Below, one piece after another: positions 58,963 through 64,000 of a stretch of DNA of 64,000 nt; positions within the stretch are counted from its first letter, which is position 1; each line of letters opens with the position of its first letter. Both the position numbers and the translations under genes were made by a program. This DNA comes from Sphingomonas sp. IC-11 (GTDB taxonomy: Bacteria; Pseudomonadota; Alphaproteobacteria; Sphingomonadales; Sphingomonadaceae), in the NCBI RefSeq assembly GCF_021043365.1, contig NZ_JAJNDU010000004.1, positions 124,001 through 188,000 on the forward strand, written 5' to 3'. Under the pieces are notes generated by a model, which did not search any database, was not told the DNA's origin, and saw only the letters and a list, made by a program, of their open reading frames with translations.

Positions 58963-61900
58963 TCAGGCCAAGTTGTTCACGAAGGTCTGACCGTGGTCGT
59001 CCCCTTCATGCTCCTCATTGTAGTGCTCGGATTTCTCGATCACCTTCTGACCGAAGCGGGCATAGAGGGTCGGCAGCACGAACAGCGTCAGCAGCGTCGC
59101 CGAGATCAAGCCGCCGATGACAACTGTCGCCAAGGGCTTCTGCACCTCCGCACCCGCGCCCTCGCCAAGCGCCATCGGCACGAAGCCGAGGCTGGCGACG
59201 AGCGCGGTCATGACCACGGGCCGCAGTCGCTGCATTGCGCCGACATGGGCCGCCTCTTCGCGCGATAGCCCCGACCGGATCAGATCCTGGATCGAGCTGA
59301 CCATCACGAGGCCGTTGAGGACCGCGATGCCCGACAGGGCGATGAAGCCCACCGCCGCCGAAATCGAAAAGTCCATGCCTCGCAAGAAGAGCAGCAGGAC
59401 ACCGCCCACCAGCGCGAAGGGCACGCCGGTGAAGACGATCGCGGCATCGCGGACCGATCCCAATGCGCCATAGAGCAGCAACAGGATCAGGATGAAGCAG
59501 GCCGGAATAACCAGCTTCAGCCGCTCGCTTGCCGATTGCAGGTTTTCGAATTGGCCGCCCCATTCGAGATAGGTACCGGCAGGCAGCCGAACCTGGCTGG
59601 CGATCGCTGCCTGCGCATCCGCAACCACCGATCCGACGTCGCGGCCACGCACGTTGGCTTGCACCACCACGCGCCGTTTGCCATTCTCGCGGCTGATCTG
59701 GTTGGGACCGTCGACCACCTTGATCTCGGCGACGCTGGACAGCGGCACATAGCCGCCGCCTGCGACCGGCACCTGCACCTGCTGGAGCAGGCCGATGTCG
59801 GCGCGCTGCGCCTCAGACAGGCGGATCACCACCGGGAAGCGACGATCGCCCTCGAAGATCTGGCCCGAGGTTCGCCCGCCGATCGTGGCAGTCACGGTGT
59901 CCTGCACGTCTTGCGCCGTAACGCCCAAGCGCGCCATCGCGTCACGATTGACGCGAATGTCGAGCATGGGAAGACCTGTCGTTTGCTCGACTTTCACGTC
60001 CGCGGCACCCTGCGTCTTACGCAGCGTCGCAGCGATTTGCTCGGCCGTCCGGTTCATCTGGTTGAAGTCGTCCCCGAACACCTTCACCGCGATGTCACCG
60101 CGCACGCCGGCGATCAGCTCGTTGAAGCGCATCTGGATGGGCTGGGTGATCTCGTAGGCATTGCCCGGGATCTTCGCGAGCTTACCCTCGATCCGGCTGA
60201 CCAGCTCCTCCTTGGGAAGCTCAGGATCCGGCCAATCCTTGCGCGGCTTCAGGATAACGAACATGTCGGTTGCGTTCGGCGGCATCGGGTCGGCCGCCAG
60301 CTCGGCGGTGCCCGTCTTGGAATAGACGAACTGCACCTCCGGCTGCTTCGACATCATTCGCTCGATCGGCACCTGCATCGCCTGGCTCTGCTGGACCGAC
60401 GTCGCCGGAATACGGAGCGACTGGATTAGCAAATCGCCTTCATCGAGCTGCGGCAGGAACACCGAGCCGAGCGTGGTGAAGGCCAGCGCCGCCACCACAA
60501 GGCTCGCGACACCCGCCCCGATCGTCACGGTCGGACGCTTCATGGCCCGATCAAGACCAGGTTCGTAGCGCTTCTTCAGCCACGTGATGATGCGGCCGTC
60601 CTTCTCCTCAACCTTCTTCGATAGCCAGATCGCGATCATCGCCGGCACGAAGGTGAGAGAGAGGATGAAGGCGAAGGCGAGCGCGATGATGACGGTGAGC
60701 GCCATCGGCACGAACGTCTTGCCCTCCACGCCTGTCAATGTGAGCAGCGGCACATAGACAAGAATGATGATCGCCTGCCCGTACACCGAGGGACGGATCA
60801 TCTCACGCGCAGCGGCTGCCACGGTTGCGAGCCGTTCCTTGACGCTGAGCAATCGGCCTTCATGATGCTGTTGCTCGGCAAGCCGGCGCAGTGCGTTTTC
60901 GACGATGATGACGGCGCCATCGACGATCAGACCGAAGTCTAGGGCGCCGAGGCTCATCAGATTGGCCGAGACGCCAGCACGCAGCATCCCGAAGCCGGTC
61001 AGCATCATGGTAATCGGGATGACCAGCGCCGCAATCAGCGCCGCACGGAAGTTTCCGAGCAGCAGGAAGAGCACGACGATGACCAGTACCGCGCCTTCCG
61101 ACAGGTTCTTGGCAACCGTTTTGATCGTCGAGTTGACCAGTTCGGTGCGGTTGAGCACCGGCTGGATTACGACGTCAGGGGGCAGCGACGCGTTGATCGT
61201 CTTAAGCTTCTCCGCGACCGCGGTCGACACGACGCGGCTGTTCTCGCCGATCCGCATGATCGCGGTGCCGACGACGACTTCCGTGCCATTCTCCGAGGCC
61301 GAACCCATGCGGATCGCCTGACCCGTCTTCACGGTCGCGACTTGTTCGACCGTGATCGGCACGCCGTTACGTGTCGCGATCACGGTCCTGGCCAACTCGC
61401 CGGCATTGCGCACCAGCGCATCCGAGCGGACAGCCAGACCTTCGCCATTGCGATTGACGAAGCCGCCGCCGACGCTGGTGTTGTTGCGCTCCAGCGCATT
61501 GCCCAGGTCGGTCAGCGTGATGCCGAGCGAGGCCAGCTTCTGCACATCGGGCACGACGAGGAACTGCTTGGCGTAACCGCCAATCGAGTCGACGCCGGCG
61601 AGGCCCGGAGTGTTCTTGAGAAGCGGCGTGACGATCCAGTCCTGCGCAGTGCGCAGGTAGGTCGCCTTGTCCTCTTCGGTCGTCAGTCGCTCGCCCTCTG
61701 GCGTGATATAACTGCCATCGGGCTGTTGGCCCGGTTCACCGGGCTTGTGCTTGTCGTCTGCGCGATGCTCGAGCCGAACGGTGTACATATACACCTCGCC
61801 CAAGCCGGTCGCGATCGGACCCATTTCGGGGTTTACGCCATCGGGCAGGTTCTCCTGCACGCCCTGCAGACGTTCACCCACCTGCTGACGGGCGAAATAG

Positions 61901-62208
61901 ATGTCCGTGGCGTCCGAAAAGACCGCGGTGATCTGCGCGAAGCCGTTGCGGCTCAGCGAGCGCGTATATTCAAGGCCTGGAGTGCCGGCGAGCGCGGTTT
62001 CGATCGGGAACGACACCTGCTTCTCGACCAGCTCGGGCGAGAGCGCGGGTGCGCGGACGTTAATCTGGACCTGATTATTGGTGATGTCCGGCACCGCGTC
62101 GATCGGCAGCCGGTAGAGGGAAAACGCGCCGATGGCGGCGACGATGACGGTGAGCAGCAGGACAAGCCAGCGCTTCTCGACCGCCCATGTGACGATGCGG
62201 GCGATCAT
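58963..62208 (-). CDS. czcA: Heavy-metal RND efflux pump (CzcA/CusA-like)
   Basis: A 1081-residue RND pump with 12 membrane helices and two large periplasmic loops. The diagnostic helix-4 motif GALDFGLIVDGAVIIVEN near residue 415 keeps the Asp relay of heavy-metal RND pumps. It also has a His-rich C-terminal tail (EHYNEEHEGDDHG). It exports Co, Zn, Cd or similar ions from the periplasm; exact metals are not shown. ATG start; 3 bp after czcB. Confidence 0.95.
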   Translation of the reverse strand: MIARIVTWAVEKRWLVLLLTVIVAAIGAFSLYRLPIDAVPDITNNQVQINVRAPALSPELVEKQVSFPIETALAGTPGLEYTRSLSRNGFAQITAVFSDATDIYFARQQVGERLQGVQENLPDGVNPEMGPIATGLGEVYMYTVRLEHRADDKHKPGEPGQQPDGSYITPEGERLTTEEDKATYLRTAQDWIVTPLLKNTPGLAGVDSIGGYAKQFLVVPDVQKLASLGITLTDLGNALERNNTSVGGGFVNRNGEGLAVRSDALVRNAGELARTVIATRNGVPITVEQVATVKTGQAIRMGSASENGTEVVVGTAIMRIGENSRVVSTAVAEKLKTINASLPPDVVIQPVLNRTELVNSTIKTVAKNLSEGAVLVIVVLFLLLGNFRAALIAALVIPITMMLTGFGMLRAGVSANLMSLGALDFGLIVDGAVIIVENALRRLAEQQHHEGRLLSVKERLATVAAAAREMIRPSVYGQAIIILVYVPLLTLTGVEGKTFVPMALTVIIALAFAFILSLTFVPAMIAIWLSKKVEEKDGRIITWLKKRYEPGLDRAMKRPTVTIGAGVASLVVAALAFTTLGSVFLPQLDEGDLLIQSLRIPATSVQQSQAMQVPIERMMSKQPEVQFVYSKTGTAELAADPMPPNATDMFVILKPRKDWPDPELPKEELVSRIEGKLAKIPGNAYEITQPIQMRFNELIAGVRGDIAVKVFGDDFNQMNRTAEQIAATLRKTQGAADVKVEQTTGLPMLDIRVNRDAMARLGVTAQDVQDTVTATIGGRTSGQIFEGDRRFPVVIRLSEAQRADIGLLQQVQVPVAGGGYVPLSSVAEIKVVDGPNQISRENGKRRVVVQANVRGRDVGSVVADAQAAIASQVRLPAGTYLEWGGQFENLQSASERLKLVIPACFILILLLLYGALGSVRDAAIVFTGVPFALVGGVLLLFLRGMDFSISAAVGFIALSGIAVLNGLVMVSSIQDLIRSGLSREEAAHVGAMQRLRPVVMTALVASLGFVPMALGEGAGAEVQKPLATVVIGGLISATLLTLFVLPTLYARFGQKVIEKSEHYNEEHEGDDHGQTFVNNLA

Positions 62209-62211
62209 GGC

Positions 62212-63390
62212 TTAATCCTCGTGGCTCGCTTCGCCCTTGCCGATCTCGGCCTTGAGCGTGAAGCTTCCGGTGGTGGCGATCTGTTCGTTGCCGGTCAGGC
62301 CCGAGCGGACGATCACCGTGTCGCCCGATGCATCGCCGAGCTGGACCGGAGTCGCCTTGAAGCCCGTAGGCGTGCGAACGAACACGACCGACTTGCCCTC
62401 GAAGCTCTGGACCGCCGTTGTCGGCACGCGGATTGCGCCGCTACCGCCGCTGCCCGTGAGCTGGACGGCAGCCGTCACCGGCTCGCCGACCCGCCATTCA
62501 CCACCGCGATTGTCGAGCGTGGCAAGGGCGGGCACGAGCCGCGTCTGCGGATCGAGTGCTGGCGACACGAAGGTCACGCGCGCGGTCGCCTGACGGCCCG
62601 CCGCCTTGACCAGTACCGTGTTGCCGGGGCGTACCCGGCCCGCATCCTCAGCCTTCAGATTGAGCGCGATCGACACCTGGCTCAGGTTGGCAATGCGATA
62701 GAGTTCGGCGTCCGCCGCAACCGTCTGTCCCAGCGTCACGGGGCGCGCGATGATCTGTCCCGAGATCGGCGCGGCGATGCCGAGCCGGTTGAGACCACCG
62801 CCGCCGACACCGGCGGCCGACACCATGCTCCGCGCCTGCGTCAGCGCGATCCGCGCTTCCGTCGCCGCCGTGCGGGCAGCAATCAGATCCTGCTCAGGAG
62901 ACACCTTCTGCGCGTACAGCCGTTGCTCGCGTGCGAGGTTCGAATTGGCGAGCTGAAGCCGTGCCCGTGCCGCTTCGACCTCGCCCTTGATTTGCGCCGC
63001 CTCGCGGCTCTCGATTACCGCAATAGTCTGGCCGCGCCCCACGGATTGACCAAGGTTGCGCGTCAGTGCGACCACCCGTCCCGCGATCGCGGCCGAGACG
63101 ACTTGCGTGCCTTGGGGATCGCCCTCGATGATCGCGGGAAGCTCGATCGTTCCGGCTCCGCCGATGATCGGCCGTCCGACCTGGACGCCCGCCGCAGCGA
63201 TCTGATCGGCACCCAATAGGACGACGCCCTCATCAGCGTGACCGCCTTCAGCACCGCCCTTTTCCGCACCAGCAGCCGCTTCATTGCCGGCTGCTCCATT
63301 GGCGGCCGCCTCGTTCCCGGTGTCTTTGCCACCGCAGGCAGCCAACAGCAGGGCGAGTGACGCCGCGCCCGCGAGATAGAAGCTCTTCAT
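62212..63390 (-). CDS. czcB: RND periplasmic adaptor (CzcB-like)
   Basis: A 392-residue adaptor lipoprotein. Lipobox LLLAAC near residue 20, a short Gly/Ala/Glu region with GGHADEG, then barrel-sandwich and hairpin segments (VVALTRNLGQSVGRGQTIAVIES, EAARARLQLANSNLAREQRLY). The C-terminus is VRSGLTGNEQIATTGSFTLKAEI. It links CzcA with the outer-membrane channel. ATG at 63390 overlaps the czcC stop (TGATG). Confidence 0.93.
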   Translation of the reverse strand: MKSFYLAGAASLALLLAACGGKDTGNEAAANGAAGNEAAAGAEKGGAEGGHADEGVVLLGADQIAAAGVQVGRPIIGGAGTIELPAIIEGDPQGTQVVSAAIAGRVVALTRNLGQSVGRGQTIAVIESREAAQIKGEVEAARARLQLANSNLAREQRLYAQKVSPEQDLIAARTAATEARIALTQARSMVSAAGVGGGGLNRLGIAAPISGQIIARPVTLGQTVAADAELYRIANLSQVSIALNLKAEDAGRVRPGNTVLVKAAGRQATARVTFVSPALDPQTRLVPALATLDNRGGEWRVGEPVTAAVQLTGSGGSGAIRVPTTAVQSFEGKSVVFVRTPTGFKATPVQLGDASGDTVIVRSGLTGNEQIATTGSFTLKAEIGKGEASHED

Positions 63391-64000
63391 CACTGATTTC
63401 CCCCATTGGGCGCAGGAGCGGTCAGTCGCTCCACTTGCGCGCGGGCATTCTGGTAGTTGGCAAGCGCATCGATCGCGGCGACCCGCGTTTCAGCGAGAGT
63501 GCGTTCCGCATCGAGCAATTCGAGCTGGCCGAACTTGCCCTCGCGATAACCGATCCGCGCGATGCGGGCGGCCTCCTGTGCAGCCGCCAGCGCCGGCCCA
63601 GACGCCGCACGAGCCGTCGTTGCGGCATTGGCCGCTTGCGCCTGCGCGTCCGTGATCGCCTGTTCGATGTCGAGCGCGGTCACGCGACGCTGTGCATCCG
63701 CCTGTGTCCGCTGCGCGGTCGCCTGCGCGATCGCCGCGCGACCATTGTTGAACACCGGGATCGGGATCGACACGGTGAACACCGCCGCCATATCGTTGGT
63801 CGCTTCCAGGCGGCGGATCGCAGGCCCGACATTGAGGTCAGGGACGCGATTGGCGCGCGCGAGCCGCACGCCGGCTTCCGCGATCGAGAAATCCGCGTTC
63901 GCCGCCGCCAGCGCGAGCGTGCCGGTTGTGTTGACCGGTGCCACCGGCCCATAGACGTTCGCCCCCGGCAGGCGATCGAGCAGCGTGTCATCGAGCGCGC
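63390..64000 (-). CDS. czcC: RND outer-membrane channel (CzcC-like, partial)
   Basis: The C-terminal part of a TolC-family protein; it continues past the right edge. Helix-rich repeats include ADFSIAEAGVRLARANRVPDLNVGPAIRR and RTQADAQRRVTALDIEQAITDAQAQAANA. It ends QVERLTAPAPNGGNQ. The frame is open to position 64000, so the apparent start at 63944 is internal. First visible gene of the metal array. Confidence 0.9.
   Translation of the reverse strand, partial: ALDDTLLDRLPGANVYGPVAPVNTTGTLALAAANADFSIAEAGVRLARANRVPDLNVGPAIRRLEATNDMAAVFTVSIPIPVFNNGRAAIAQATAQRTQADAQRRVTALDIEQAITDAQAQAANAATTARAASGPALAAAQEAARIARIGYREGKFGQLELLDAERTLAETRVAAIDALANYQNARAQVERLTAPAPNGGNQ

Noticed and set aside
61342..63219. 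Long plus-strand frame opposite czcA/czcB (625 codons)
   Set aside because: Arg/His/Asp-rich shadow of the GC-rich minus-strand genes; no family resemblance, while the minus strand encodes clear CzcA and CzcB.
1..64000. tRNA, rRNA, CRISPR arrays or intact insertion sequences
   Set aside because: No cloverleaf-like segments, no regularly spaced repeats and no transposase-like protein were seen on either strand; weak RNA genes could be missed by eye.

Overview
The window looks like about 40.7 kb of chromosomal core from a high-GC alphaproteobacterium, probably a sphingomonad, joined to about 23 kb of accessory DNA. Family-level clues are FlaF, FliX, a TorF-type porin, an alpha-type chemotaxis operon with CheD, CheR and CheB, and a tiny aa3-oxidase subunit IV gene in front of the transhydrogenase genes. 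Species cannot be fixed from sequence alone. No rRNA, tRNA, CRISPR array or intact transposase was seen.

Region 1 (1-10.5 kb): a minus-strand operon for proton-translocating transhydrogenase (cox IV-like, pntAA, pntAB, pntB), a divergent NtrC-like regulator with an altered sigma-54 contact loop, and a complete Mrp-type Na+/H+ antiporter operon (fused mrpAB, then C, D, E, F, G) with overlapping start and stop codons.

Region 2 (10.8-22 kb): a chemoreceptor, then a tightly coupled minus-strand motility operon read from motA: STAS protein, cheY, cheA, cheW, cheR, cheB, cheY, cheD, a 97-residue unknown, motB and a FliL-like protein. FlaF diverges from motA.

Region 3 (22-40.7 kb): a GAF protein, a TorF-like porin, a GGDEF protein with a damaged EAL domain, and flagellar genes in several divergent units: fliNOP; flgC-fliE-fliQ-fliR-flhB; fliX plus a degenerate EAL protein; flgI-flgJ-flgN; a large propeller protein (FlaEY-like) with flgB; fliG-fliH; fliF. 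The starts of these units and of the motility operon share a pyrimidine-rich CCTATAAT-like element. The end of fliF is fused in frame to the end of fliK, and that remnant stops at a sharp junction.

Region 4 (40.7-64 kb): accessory DNA. It begins with a 5'-truncated ParB-like gene, then an arsenic operon (arsR-arsC-acr3-arsN2-arsH) with an ArsR operator, plasmid/ICE-type cargo (HNH nuclease, a Cys-motif protein, DUF3768, a VbhA-Fic toxin-antitoxin pair), decayed SRAP and ArdC remnants, and a small membrane-protein cluster (DedA, unknown, MgtC). The last 12 kb is one long minus-strand metal-efflux array: czcCBA, SRPBCC, an MliC-like lipoprotein, a second FliE of a different lineage, bestrophin, another lipoprotein, ZIP, CDF, an SPC-type P1B ATPase and a HAD phosphatase.

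The most unusual points are the fliF-fliK fusion abutting the truncated parB, the foreign fliE inside the metal operon, the shared promoter-like element of the motility genes, and the internally deleted EAL domain.
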